A stretch of 64,000 nucleotides of DNA from Candidatus Methylomirabilota bacterium (GTDB taxonomy: Bacteria > Methylomirabilota > Methylomirabilia > Methylomirabilales > Methylomirabilaceae), in contig PQAM01000010.1 in NCBI GenBank assembly GCA_003104975.1, forward strand, positions 1 to 64,000, in the 5' to 3' direction. The notes beneath the pieces are model-generated. The model saw only the letters and a program-made list of their open reading frames with translations, did no database searches and was not told where the DNA came from. Position 1 is the first letter of the stretch. Each line of letters begins with the position of its first letter. This document shows, in pieces, positions 48,747-57,115 of the stretch. The position numbers were made by a program, and so were the translations under genes.

Positions 48747-49864
48747 TGCGCGCGGTTCGGTTTCTTTCGTCCACACTCCTGTTGCTGATGGGGCTGACAT
48801 CGTGTGCGGGTGCAGACAACGCACAGGGGCTGCCGCTCCATCAGATCACGCTACCGCCCGGGTTTGAGATCGACGTTTACGCGAGCCCGGTTCCCAACGC
48901 CCGATCAATGACCCTGAGTCCGAACGGAACGCTGTTTGTCGGGACGCGTACGGCAGGGAATGTCTATGCCGTCGTCGACCGCGACAAAGACGGGCAGGCT
49001 GATGAAGTCGTTACGATCGCGCAAGGGCTGAATATGCCGAATGGCGTCGCCTTTCGAGATGGCGCGCTGTACGTGGCCGAGGTCGACCGGGTCCTGCGAT
49101 ACGACGATATCGAGGCCCATCTGAACGACCCTTCTGCGCCGGCGGTCGTGCATGACGGCTTCCCTAAAGATCGTCATCACGGCTGGAAGTTTATCGCATT
49201 CGGGCCGGACGACCGGCTGTACGTCCCGGTCGGCGCGCCATGTAACGTGTGCGAGCGCGACGATGCGCGCTACGCATCGATCATGCGCATGAGACCGGAC
49301 GGGACCGGGCTGGAGATCTTTGCGCGGGGCGTCCGCAACACGGTCGGCTTCGATTGGCATCCAAAGACGCGCGAGCTGTGGTTTACGGACAACGGACGGG
49401 ACTGGATGGGCGATGACCTGCCGCCGGATGAGCTGAACCGCGCGCCGCGGCCGGGCCTGCATTTCGGTTTTCCTTATTGCTACGGGCGGGTTGTTCCCGA
49501 TCCAGGATTCGGGAAGGAGCGGAGGTGTGAAGAGTTTACCCCGCCCATACTCGATCTGGGGCCCCATGTGGCGGCGCTCGGTATACGCTTTTATACGGGG
49601 ACGATGTTTCCGGATGCGTTTCGGGATCAGATATTTATCGCGGAACACGGGTCGTGGAATCGCAGTCGGCGGATCGGCTATCGTGTGATGCTGGCGCGGG
49701 TGACGACCCGACACGTACCGGAATATACGGTGTTTGCCGAGGGGTGGTTGCAGGGCAGCCATGCCTGGGGACGCCCCGTCGACCTACTGGTCATGCCGGA
49801 TGGGGCCATGCTGGTATCGGACGACGAGGCGGACGTCATCTATCGGATCAGCTATAGAAAATAG
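48746..49864 (+). CDS. PQQ-type sugar dehydrogenase-like beta-propeller lipoprotein
   Basis: This 372-aa protein starts with a lipoprotein signal (LLLLMGLTSCAGA, LTSC lipobox). The mature part is a six-bladed propeller of the soluble glucose/L-sorbosone dehydrogenase class: LPPGFEIDVYASPVPNARSM, HHGWKFIAFGPDDRLYVPVGAPCNVC, FARGVRNTVGFDWHPKTRELWFTDNGRDWMGDDLPPDELN, and IAEHGSWNRS. PQQ binding is typical of the family, but the real substrate is unknown. It overlaps the quinone reductase by one base. Confidence 0.88.
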   Translation: MRAVRFLSSTLLLLMGLTSCAGADNAQGLPLHQITLPPGFEIDVYASPVPNARSMTLSPNGTLFVGTRTAGNVYAVVDRDKDGQADEVVTIAQGLNMPNGVAFRDGALYVAEVDRVLRYDDIEAHLNDPSAPAVVHDGFPKDRHHGWKFIAFGPDDRLYVPVGAPCNVCERDDARYASIMRMRPDGTGLEIFARGVRNTVGFDWHPKTRELWFTDNGRDWMGDDLPPDELNRAPRPGLHFGFPYCYGRVVPDPGFGKERRCEEFTPPILDLGPHVAALGIRFYTGTMFPDAFRDQIFIAEHGSWNRSRRIGYRVMLARVTTRHVPEYTVFAEGWLQGSHAWGRPVDLLVMPDGAMLVSDDEADVIYRISYRK

Positions 49865-49907
49865 GTGTCCAGTGTTCTGTTCCTGGAATTTGTTGTATAT
49901 TTCTCGA

Positions 49908-49995
49908 CGTCGTTCCAGCCAAGCCCGCATAGCGGGCGGAGCCGGAATCCAGGAAATAGTCTGGGGCCTGGATTCCTGCTTCCGCAGGAATGACG
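49908..49995. repeat. REP-like palindromic element, third copy
   Basis: It begins CGTCGTTCCAGCC, contains CCCGCATAGCGGGC and GGAATCCAG/CTGGATTCC, and ends AGGAATGACG. It is a diverged version of the elements at 15754 and 28914, now with two inner hairpins. It occupies most of the start of the gap before mlaA. Confidence 0.8.
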
Positions 49996-50193
49996 AGACC
50001 GAGGGCGCCGATGCCTTTATCGAATCTCTGGTTCACGATACCAGGGCAGGAATTATACATTTTGCGCGACAAGAAGAAAAATTCGTGGTAAAGATGTTAG
50101 GCTCTTTTGGGGGCCCGGGCAGATAGTGTCATGATGAAGGGTATCGATAAGCGATCGTCAACATCGGCTGTGATCAAAGAAAGGAGAGAGAGG

Positions 50194-50967
50194 GTGGGAC
50201 ACAGGGCCGGGAGATCATTGTCGTGGGTAGGGGCTATGACCGTTGCAATGGCATGTGCAGGCTTGGTTGTTGCGTCGGACGTCATGGCCGCCGATCCGTC
50301 ATCGAGCGATGGAGGGACTGTTCAGCAGGTGGAAGGGGCGGTGTCGTTAGAGAAAGAGCAGGTGATCGAGGAGTACGACCCGTGGGAGCCGTACAACGAG
50401 AAGATGTTCAGCTTCAATCACGATGTGGTCGATCAATATGTCCTCAAACCTGTGGGGACGGTGTGGGATTATCTGCCTGACCCTGTGCAGGAAAGTCTCG
50501 GTAACGCCTTCGACAACGTCGCGATGCCTCGCCGCGTCGTCAATAATCTGCTGCAGGCGAAATTTAAGGGGGCCGGCACCGAGCTGACCCGATTCGGTAT
50601 CAATACAACGGTTGGCGTCGTCGGACTTTTTGATGTGGCGAAGAAGTGGGGATTTGAAAAGCAGGATGCGGATACCGGTCAGACGCTGGGTAAATGGGGG
50701 GTGGGTCCCGGTCCGTATTTCGTCCTCCCCTTCTTGCCCCCGCTGACGGTTCGTGACGCCTTCGGCCTGGTGGCGGACGTGGCGATGGATCCGATTAATT
50801 ACTTCGTCCCGTTGGCCGCATCGTTCGGGAGAAGGGGTGGAGAAACTGTCAATACTCGGTCGCAGAACCTGGAATTATACGAGAGTGTTGAAGAATCGAC
50901 GGTCGACCTGTACAGTGCGGTGCGAAATGCGTACCTTCAGCGGAGGCAAAACGCGATCGAGCAATAA
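50194..50967 (+). CDS. mlaA: MlaA (VacJ)-family outer-membrane lipid asymmetry protein
   Basis: MlaA removes phospholipids from the outer leaflet of the outer membrane for return via MlaC. The protein shows YDPWEPYNEKMFSFNHDVVDQYVLKPVG, AMPRRVVNNLLQ, TELTRFGINTTVGVVGLFDVA and FVLPFLPPLTVRDAFG, the canonical MlaA pattern. GTG 50194 is chosen since AAAGGAGAG lies upstream and the N-terminus then forms a signal peptide ending VMA-AD. No lipobox Cys is present, unlike E. coli MlaA. No other mla gene is near. Confidence 0.9.
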   Translation: MGHRAGRSLSWVGAMTVAMACAGLVVASDVMAADPSSSDGGTVQQVEGAVSLEKEQVIEEYDPWEPYNEKMFSFNHDVVDQYVLKPVGTVWDYLPDPVQESLGNAFDNVAMPRRVVNNLLQAKFKGAGTELTRFGINTTVGVVGLFDVAKKWGFEKQDADTGQTLGKWGVGPGPYFVLPFLPPLTVRDAFGLVADVAMDPINYFVPLAASFGRRGGETVNTRSQNLELYESVEESTVDLYSAVRNAYLQRRQNAIEQ

Positions 50968-51527
50968 TCGTAACTGCCGCGCCCCTATTCTTGTTCTGTA
51001 ATGTGAAGCGGTGGTTCATGCGACGCCTCTTCCGACGGATGTGCTGTGAATTAAGTAGCGTGCTGAACTGTTCTCAGGAAAAAGGGCCGTTACCGATTCA
51101 GTACGTTCCGGATCAAGCCTCGTAGGACCCGGCCGGGGTAGCCGTGTCCGGAGATTCGGGTACGACCTCACGAGGTGTCTGCCGTCTTCTTCCCCACACC
51201 GGACTGGACGGTGACCTGATGACTCTCCGTCCGTTTGATGCTGTATATCCCTGCCCTTAATGATCCATACCGGCGCGTCACCGCTCTACGTTTGTCTCTC
51301 CGGACAGTACGAAAAATTTACTCACCCAAATGCAATTCCAACCATTCCGGATTGAGCCGCTTTCACCGCAACATGGTCAACTATGCGTCGTACCAACACC
51401 TTTCGAGGCGTCATACCACAGTTGAGCATGGCACGATAGTTGCCAGTGTACAGATATATTCACTGCGGTTCGAATCCGCCTTTTACCGAGTCCACATGAT
51501 TTCCTCGACCGATCAAGTTCAAAGGTC
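50968..51527. other. 560-bp intergenic region with a possible structured RNA
   Basis: No supported gene. Segment 51118-51175 is closed by CCTCGT and ACGAGG and contains inner GC-rich pairing segments, which could be an RNA structure or leader. A T-arm-like string (GCGGTTCGAATCCGC near 51466) lacks the rest of a tRNA. The segment just before 51528 gives AAAGG as ribosome-binding site of the PBP gene. The region is less GC-rich toward its end. Confidence 0.4.
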
Positions 51528-53549
51528 ATGGACGAACAGGCACCTTCTGTTGATCGGACACCAATGCATCCGAAGATCCCCCGGTTACTGCTCGTACTCG
51601 CGGGTGGTGCGGTCATTTGGGTGGTTTGGCATCTGGCGGCGGGCCGAGTATCCGGTCCTACGTTGCTGATTTACGCCGACGGCGCTCAACGGCCGATGGC
51701 CACCTTTAACGGGTCGGCATACGAACTGCGCGACGAGCGTCCCTTGAGCGCCTATCCTCCCCTCCTGATCGATGCGGTATTGCTCATGGAAGATCGGCGA
51801 TTCTACGAGCATCATGGCGTCGACCTGCGGGCCGTTATACGGGCCGCATGGGCCAATGTGAGGCGTGGCACCATTGTACAAGGCGGAAGCACGCTGACTC
51901 AACAACTGGCCCGCCTGCAATATCTGAATCATGAGCGCACACTCTGGCGGAAGATCAAGGAGGCCGTCCTGGCCCTCGGTCTGGAAATCACCCTGTCGAA
52001 GCAGGAGATCCTGGAGCGATATCTCAATGAGGTCTATCTTGGCCAGTACGGGGGCTACGAGATACATGGGATGGCGGCCGCCTCACGCTACTATCTGAGC
52101 AAAGAACCGAGTACACTTCGTCCGGCCGAGTTGTCGCTGCTGGTCGGTCTGATCCGGTCGCCCAATACGGTTTCGCCTCTCGTCTCGCCACGACGCGCCG
52201 CCGAGCGTCGCGACCTGGTCCTCCGACGGCTGTGGGAGGAGCGGCGATTACGCGACACAGACTATCGCCGTGCTCTGCGGGAACCGGTACGGGTGGGGCG
52301 GGATTCGACGGTAGAGACGTCATTTTTTTTGGATTTTATCCGGAAAGAGCTGGGGGCTAAACTTCCTGGCGTCTCGGGCGGCAGGATGCTGAAGGTCTAC
52401 ACCACCCTTAACATGGCAACCCAACGGGCGGCTCATCAGGCGGTTGTGCGGGGGCTGGTAAAGCTGGACAAGGGGCGACGCACGGGACCGGAGCACCCGG
52501 TCGAGGGCGCGCTGGTTGCCCTGGATGTACAACATGGCGCCATCAAGGCGATGGTTGGCGGGAGGAACTATCAACGCAGCCAGTTTAACCGCGCCGTTCA
52601 GGCACGCCGACAGCCCGGCTCGCTGTTTAAGCCCTTCATCTATCTGGCGGCCTTTGAAACAGGACGCGGGGATGGTCGCGAGACGCTGACCCCTGCAACG
52701 CTCGTTCCCGATCGACCTCTGACGCACGTTATCGGGAATGAGCGATGGGCGCCGAAGAATTTCAATGATCGGTATCACGATTCGGTGCGGCTGCGTGAGG
52801 CGCTTGAGCAGTCCCTCAACAGCGCCACTGTGACACTCGGGGAGCGGATCGGGCTGGATCGTGTGGTGGAGCAGGCCAAGGTATCCGGCATCGAAAGTCC
52901 GCTTCAGCCGACCCCGGCCACACTATTGGGGGCCTCCGAGGTCACCGTTCTGGAAATTACCGCAGCGTATGGTACGCTCGCCAGGGGTGGGGAGTGGCGC
53001 AGACCCTACGCCATTAACAAGGTGGAGGATGGGTACGGGCAGGTGGTGTTCGAAGAGAAGCGCGAGGTACGGCGAGCGGCTTCACCCCAGGCCGCCTTCC
53101 TGGTGACGTCGATTCTTCGTGGCACAGTTGAACGGGGCACCGCTGCCTCGGCTCGCCGTCTGGGACTCACCAGGGAGGCGGCCGGTAAGACCGGGACCAG
53201 CAATGGGATGCGCGATGCCTGGTTTGTCGGTTATACGCCCGATCTGATTGCCGGCGTATGGGTCGGCATCGATTCCGGAGCACCCCTCCGGCGAACGGGA
53301 GCTCAGGCTGCGCTGCCGATCTGGACACAGTTTATAGAGCAGGCATCGGCTCGCTATCCTCCACGAAGTTTTCAGTCCCCGCCAGGGATTGTCACAACCA
53401 AGATCGATCCCGTCTCCGGTCTCCGCCTGACACCGGATTGCGAGGGCGGGGTAGAGGAGGTATTCATTCAGGGGACCGAACCCACAGCAAACTGTCCGGA
53501 GGGCGAGTTTGCGCTCCTCCAGTGGTTCCGTCGTCTCTTTTCCCGCTGA
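51528..53549 (+). CDS. Class A penicillin-binding protein (bifunctional, PBP1-type)
   Basis: It polymerises and crosslinks peptidoglycan. The 673-aa protein has one N-terminal membrane helix (LLLVLAGGAVIWVVWHLAAG), a GT51 transglycosylase with EDRRFYEHHGVD, GGSTLTQQLARL and ERYLNEVYLGQYGGYEI, and a transpeptidase with the active Ser in RQPGSLFKPFIY, SLNSATV and KTGTSNG. The order and length match PBP1B-like enzymes. The last 50 residues contain two Cys (TPDCEG, TANCPEG). Start at 51528; ATG 51564 is possible. Confidence 0.95.
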   Translation: MDEQAPSVDRTPMHPKIPRLLLVLAGGAVIWVVWHLAAGRVSGPTLLIYADGAQRPMATFNGSAYELRDERPLSAYPPLLIDAVLLMEDRRFYEHHGVDLRAVIRAAWANVRRGTIVQGGSTLTQQLARLQYLNHERTLWRKIKEAVLALGLEITLSKQEILERYLNEVYLGQYGGYEIHGMAAASRYYLSKEPSTLRPAELSLLVGLIRSPNTVSPLVSPRRAAERRDLVLRRLWEERRLRDTDYRRALREPVRVGRDSTVETSFFLDFIRKELGAKLPGVSGGRMLKVYTTLNMATQRAAHQAVVRGLVKLDKGRRTGPEHPVEGALVALDVQHGAIKAMVGGRNYQRSQFNRAVQARRQPGSLFKPFIYLAAFETGRGDGRETLTPATLVPDRPLTHVIGNERWAPKNFNDRYHDSVRLREALEQSLNSATVTLGERIGLDRVVEQAKVSGIESPLQPTPATLLGASEVTVLEITAAYGTLARGGEWRRPYAINKVEDGYGQVVFEEKREVRRAASPQAAFLVTSILRGTVERGTAASARRLGLTREAAGKTGTSNGMRDAWFVGYTPDLIAGVWVGIDSGAPLRRTGAQAALPIWTQFIEQASARYPPRSFQSPPGIVTTKIDPVSGLRLTPDCEGGVEEVFIQGTEPTANCPEGEFALLQWFRRLFSR

Positions 53550-53781
53550 TCCTTCAGAAACGGGGCTACCCCAATTGGGATAGCCTACCCCCTAAATCGG
53601 GTGGACAAGGAGGTGCGACAGTTGGCGATATCGTTCATTTCTGGCTGAGGTGGCGTGTAACATATCGGAAATATTCTGAAGGATCATTTGTTGCCATGGC
53701 CGTGAGATTTGGTATCCCCTATGCATGGAATTCGGGCGTAGTCACAATCGAGCTTGTGATCCCAGTAATGGGAAGGAGGCA

Positions 53782-54192
53782 ATGAAAGCGATGATGAAGA
53801 AACTGGGTATTGTTATGATGGCAGGCCTCTTTACCGTCTCCGTGGCCGGTCTCAGTTTTGCCGACGAGAAGGCGGCACCGTCGCCCGCGGTGATCGGGAC
53901 GCCCGCCCTGCCTGATGTGCGCAAGGAAGTAAAAGAGGAGATGAAGAGCATCAAGGGCAAGGCGAAGCAGATGAAGGAGCAGGCGACGACGGCTGTGACA
54001 CCCCCCATCGTGGGGCCGGTTCCGACTGAAACGCCCGCCCTGCCTGATGTGCGCAAGGAAGTAAAAGAGGAGATGAAGAGCATCAAGGGCAAGGCGAAGC
54101 AGATGAAGGAGCAGGCGACGACGGCTGTGACACCCCCCATCGTGGGGCCGGTTCCGACCCCTATACCTCCAGCTTCTGGAGAGAAGAAGTAA
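53782..54192 (+). CDS. Small secreted Lys/Pro-rich protein with an internal 44-residue duplication
   Basis: This 136-aa protein has a signal peptide (MKKLGIVMMAGLFTVSVAGL, cleavage near SFA-DE). The mature part is two identical 44-residue units: TPALPDVRKEVKEEMKSIKG followed by KAKQMKEQATTAVTPPIVGP. Each unit has a charged amphipathic helix and a Pro-rich hinge. I do not know the function. Start follows GGAAGGAGG. It is the first of three tandem paralogues sharing nearly the same signal peptide. Confidence 0.85.
   Translation: MKAMMKKLGIVMMAGLFTVSVAGLSFADEKAAPSPAVIGTPALPDVRKEVKEEMKSIKGKAKQMKEQATTAVTPPIVGPVPTETPALPDVRKEVKEEMKSIKGKAKQMKEQATTAVTPPIVGPVPTPIPPASGEKK
53899..54158 (+). repeat. Perfect 132-bp tandem duplication inside the small secreted protein gene
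   Basis: Bases 53899-54026 and 54031-54158 are identical, with period 132 bp (44 codons). Identity at synonymous positions as well shows the duplication is recent, or is kept identical by recombination. It could expand or contract by slippage. Confidence 0.92.
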
Positions 54193-54246
54193 TCGCTCGT
54201 CTTCGGACGATCTGACGTCGAAACCAGGAAGGAGGTGATGTGAACA

Positions 54247-54486
54247 ATGATGAAGAAACTGGGTATTGTTGTGATGGCAGGCCTCTTTACCGTCTCCGTG
54301 GCCGGTCTGAGCTTTGCCGATGAGAAGGGGTATAGTGCGGCACCTGCACCAGCCGCTGCCAACCCCTGTGCCGGCAAGGAGATGAAGAAGGACGAGAAGA
54401 AGAAGCGGGCGGCCAAGAAGGCGGACAAGAAGGCCGCCGAGACCCCGGCTGCCCCGGCGGCAGCCCCCGCAACAGAGAAGAAGTAA
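54247..54486 (+). CDS. Small secreted Ala/Lys-rich protein, second paralogue
   Basis: This 79-aa protein has MMKKLGIVVMAGLFTVSVAG and SFADEK as signal peptide. The mature part is Ala/Pro, then Lys-rich (EMKKDEKKKRAAKKADKKAA), then Ala/Pro again. A single Cys lies in NPCAGK. AAGGAGGTGAT lies upstream. The body differs from the first paralogue, so only the signal region is shared. A stem TCGTC-TTCG-GACGA lies in the gap before it. Confidence 0.8.
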   Translation: MMKKLGIVVMAGLFTVSVAGLSFADEKGYSAAPAPAAANPCAGKEMKKDEKKKRAAKKADKKAAETPAAPAAAPATEKK

Positions 54487-54541
54487 TCACTCGTCTTTGG
54501 ACGAGAGAATGTGACAGTCTGGAAGGAGGTGATTTGACGCG

Positions 54542-54790
54542 ATGATGAAGAAACTGGGTATCGTAGTGATGGCAGGCCTCTTCACGTTCTCCGTGGCCGG
54601 TCTCAGCTTTGCCGACGAGAAGCCGCATGCCGCGGCGCCTGCGGCGGCTGCCAAGGAAGAGATGCAGGAAAAGGCTGCTCCCGCCAAGAAGGCAGGAAAG
54701 AAGAAGGCGGCGAAGAAGGAAGAGGCTCCAGCCCCCGCTCCAGCGGCGGCTCCAGCCCCTGCGCCTGCGGCGGCTCCTGCGAAGAAGTAA
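54542..54790 (+). CDS. Small secreted Ala/Pro/Lys-rich protein, third paralogue
   Basis: This 82-aa protein has the same signal peptide (MMKKLGIVVMAGLFTFSVAG). The mature part has a Lys/Ala segment (AKKAGKKKAAKKEEA) and a tail of PAPAPAAAPAP repeats. A strong GGAAGGAGGTGAT site precedes it. A CTCGTC-TTTG-GACGAG hairpin lies in the gap, as between the first two. An intrinsic terminator follows 20 bp after the stop, so the three genes form one unit. Function unknown; binding to an anionic surface is a guess from the charge. Confidence 0.8.
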   Translation: MMKKLGIVVMAGLFTFSVAGLSFADEKPHAAAPAAAAKEEMQEKAAPAKKAGKKKAAKKEEAPAPAPAAAPAPAPAAAPAKK

Positions 54791-54810
54791 GATATTACTG
54801 CGTGCCAGAA

Positions 54811-54840
54811 GGCACCCCGCGCATAGCGGGGTGCCTTTTA
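54811..54840 (+). terminator. Intrinsic terminator after the three small secreted protein genes
   Basis: GGCACCCCGC-GCATA-GCGGGGTGCC forms a perfect 10-bp stem followed by TTTTATTTTCTT. It closes the small-protein operon and insulates the downstream cobalamin riboswitch. Confidence 0.93.
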
Positions 54841-54894
54841 TTTTCTTGACATCGAGGTAGTGTGTAGGATTAGATAAGGCCCGTCTGCTGAAAT

Positions 54895-55150
54895 CGGATG
54901 GGATCTGGGTCCGCCGAACGGCGGAAAACAGGGAAAACGGTGAAGCCCTCAACTTGGTCGGTGTAGGGCCAGGCCGTTGCTGCCCCGCAACTGTAAGCGG
55001 TGTTGAAATCTGCTGAACGCCACTGGTGAAAAAACAGGGTGGAGGGTGTAGCCATAAAACAGCTTTAACCCCCCTACACCCTGCTTTTCACTGGGAAGGC
55101 GCAGAGAGTAAGCTAAGCCGCGAGTCAGGAGACCTGCCCAGCCCTGAGGT
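54895..55150 (+). promoter_or_regulatory. Cobalamin riboswitch upstream of cobQ
   Basis: Conserved elements appear in order: ACAGGGAAAACGGTGAAGCC, CTGCCCCGCAACTGTAAGCGG, GCCACTGG, CACTGGGAAGGCG and the B12 box GAGTCAGGAGACCTGCC. The loop between GCCACTGG and CACTGGGAAGG is enlarged and holds AGGGTGGAGGGTGTAG facing CCCCTACACCCTGC, an added hairpin made of heptamer-like units. A terminator hairpin follows at 55234, so control is probably transcriptional. Confidence 0.95.
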
Positions 55151-55233
55151 GCTGATCACCTTCCGAGGGGAAGGGCGGCCTTGTCGCGTATCGGTTTGAT
55201 TGCGGCGCAGGTATAGCGCTCGGTGTGGGTATA

Positions 55234-55272
55234 ACAACCCCAATCCTCTTCGGAGGATTGGGGTTGTTTGTT
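55234..55272 (+). terminator. Terminator hairpin of the cobQ riboswitch (expression platform)
   Basis: ACAACCCCAATCCTC-TTCG-GAGGATTGGGGTTGT forms a perfect 15-bp stem with a UUCG tetraloop, followed by TTGTTGTGG. The T-rich tail is short and interrupted. Its place, between the B12 aptamer and cobQ, fits the switched terminator. Confidence 0.82.
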
Positions 55273-55289
55273 GTGGAGGAGAGGTCTAC

Positions 55290-55334
55290 ATGCGATCAGC
55301 CTTCCATCCATTCGCGCTCAGCAGCCATGGGTAG
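55290..55334 (+). CDS. Possible 14-codon leader ORF overlapping the cobQ start
   Basis: ATG at 55290 has a strong GGAGGAG eight bases upstream, whereas the cobQ ATG (55327) has none. The frame MRSAFHPFALSSHG stops at 55332, five bases past the cobQ start. Ribosomes ending here could restart on cobQ. Alternatively a frameshift error hides a longer CobQ N-terminus. Confidence 0.35.
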   Translation: MRSAFHPFALSSHG

Positions 55335-56898
55335 ACGTGCTCAGGCGATTGCAGTGTTGGGAACCGGGTCTGACGTCGGCAAGAGTGTTATCGTCGCCGG
55401 CCTCTGCCGTCTGCTGCATCGAGCAGGGGTTCGAGTGGCTCCCTTCAAAGCCCAGAACATGTCCTTGAACTCCTTCGTCACCGTCGAGGGAGGGGAGATG
55501 GGGCGGGCGCAGGTCCTGCAGGCCTATGCCTGTGGCCTGGTTCCGCATGTGGACATGAACCCGATCCTCCTCAAGCCCGAGGCGGACGATCGCTCGCAGG
55601 TCATCCTGTATGGGAAGGTCCTGGGCAGCCATGACGCCGGAGGCTACTTTACCCGCACCAGGGAGTTGTTCCGCTTCGTGAGGGCGAGCTATGAGCGCCT
55701 GGCCAGCCAGTACGAAGTCATCGTGGTCGAGGGGGCGGGGAGTGCCGCCGAGATGAACCTCCGCGACCGGGATCTGGTCAACTGGCCGGTGGCCGAACTG
55801 GCAGACGCGGGGGTCGTGCTGGTGGCTGACATCGACCGGGGTGGGGTCTTCGCCCAGGTGATCGGCACCCTGGATCTACTCTCCGCCGACGAGCGTGAGC
55901 GGCTGGTGGGGGTGATCGTGAACAAGTTCCGAGGTGACACTCGCCTGTTCGCGGACGGGGTTGCCTTTCTGGAAGCCCGCACGGATCTCCCAGTCCTGGG
56001 AGTCCTCCCCTTCCTGCGCGATCTGGAGCTGGATCAGGAGGATAGCGTTGAAGTGGAGCGGTACAGGCACACACGCTTTACCTCCCAAGGCGTGAACGTA
56101 GCGGTGACGCTGCTGCCACGGATGAGCAACTTCACCGATTTCAATGCCCTCGCCGCCGAGGGCGACGTGGCCTTGCGCTACGCGGCTTCACCTCGGGATA
56201 TCCAAGGGGCAGACGTTGTGGTGCTTCCCGGGAGTAAGAACACGATCGCCGACTTGGAGCACCTGCGCCGTGCCGGTTTTGACGAGGCCCTGATGGCGCA
56301 TGTGGATCGTGGAGGGGAGCTGGTGGGGATCTGCGGCGGCTATCAGATGCTCGGCCGTGTGATCGCTGACCCGCATGGTGTGGAGGCAGGTGGGCGGATG
56401 CAGGGTCTGGGGTTACTGGACGTAATCACTGAACTGCGGCCGCACAAGCGGACAGTGCAGATCGAGGCGCTTGCACTTCACGTAGAAGCGTTGCCGGACA
56501 GCATAGTTTCGGGGTACGAGATCCACATGGGTGTGACCCGCCGCGAGACCGCCATGCCCTGCTTCCGTATTCTGCGCCGCATTGGGCAGGCGGGTCCGGG
56601 AGGAGATCCCGCTTGGCAGGAGGAGCAAGAGGCTCTGGATGGCGCGATCCGTCAGGACCGACTCGTGTGGGGAACCTATATCCACGGCCTCTTCGACCGA
56701 CCGGGCTTTCGCCGCCTGTGGCTCAACCGGCTTCGTGAGCGAAAGGGCCTGCCGCAGCTTGACACTGTGGTGTCAGAGGCCGTCGCGGCACGGCTGGCCT
56801 CCGCGCTCGATTGCTGGGCCGACCACATGGCGCAGCACGTAGATGTGGGTCGGATCTTCGCTGCGGTGGGGGTGGGCAAGGCGCTTGAAAGGGGGTGA
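55327..56898 (+). CDS. cobQ: Cobyric acid synthase
   Basis: CobQ amidates four side chains of adenosylcobyrinic diamide with glutamine and ATP. The 523-aa protein has the P-loop-like AIAVLGTGSDVGKSVIVAGL, FKAQNMSLNSFVTVEGGEMGRAQ, VEGAGSAAEMNLRDRDLVN, and the glutaminase-like domain with ELVGICGGYQMLGR (nucleophile Cys) and a final His in WGTYIHGLFD. It is controlled by the upstream cobalamin riboswitch. No other cob gene is in the window. Confidence 0.95.
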   Translation: MGRRAQAIAVLGTGSDVGKSVIVAGLCRLLHRAGVRVAPFKAQNMSLNSFVTVEGGEMGRAQVLQAYACGLVPHVDMNPILLKPEADDRSQVILYGKVLGSHDAGGYFTRTRELFRFVRASYERLASQYEVIVVEGAGSAAEMNLRDRDLVNWPVAELADAGVVLVADIDRGGVFAQVIGTLDLLSADERERLVGVIVNKFRGDTRLFADGVAFLEARTDLPVLGVLPFLRDLELDQEDSVEVERYRHTRFTSQGVNVAVTLLPRMSNFTDFNALAAEGDVALRYAASPRDIQGADVVVLPGSKNTIADLEHLRRAGFDEALMAHVDRGGELVGICGGYQMLGRVIADPHGVEAGGRMQGLGLLDVITELRPHKRTVQIEALALHVEALPDSIVSGYEIHMGVTRRETAMPCFRILRRIGQAGPGGDPAWQEEQEALDGAIRQDRLVWGTYIHGLFDRPGFRRLWLNRLRERKGLPQLDTVVSEAVAARLASALDCWADHMAQHVDVGRIFAAVGVGKALERG

Positions 56899-57060
56899 GA
56901 GGAGACCGCACGATCAGAGATCTATTCGGAGTGAATTGAGCGCCCCTGGATGTAAGGGAAGCTGGTGGGTCATACCGCATAGCGCGGTTGGACAAAGCCA
57001 GCACGGTCCCGCCACTGTAAGTGGGGAGTCGCTCTGCACAATGCCACTGGCGTAAAAGCA

Positions 57061-57095
57061 GGGATTAGGGATTAGGGGTTAGGGTTTAGGGAACA
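57061..57095 (+). repeat. Five GGGNNNN heptamers in the riboswitch peripheral arm
   Basis: The RNA-sense strand reads GGGATTA, GGGATTA, GGGGTTA, GGGTTTA, GGGAACA and then GG. The spacing of GGG runs (four-base loops) meets the G-quadruplex pattern. The tract lies on the 5' side of the enlarged loop of the btuB riboswitch. Confidence 0.93.
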
Positions 57096-57115
57096 GGAAG
57101 AGGATATAAGCTTTT

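Noticed and set aside
51440-51490. T-arm-like string GCGGTTCGAATCCGC suggesting a tRNA
   Set aside because: The upstream 60 bases do not form an acceptor stem or a regular anticodon arm, and the 3' side lacks a matching acceptor strand or CCA. Chance or a remnant is more likely.
51235-51669. A 144-codon frame overlapping the start of the PBP gene
   Set aside because: It overlaps the certain PBP coding region out of frame and has no motif.
53564-53585. GGCTA-CCCAATTGGG-TAGCC quasi-palindrome after the PBP gene as a terminator
   Set aside because: It has a central mismatch and no T run on either strand, so termination cannot be supported.
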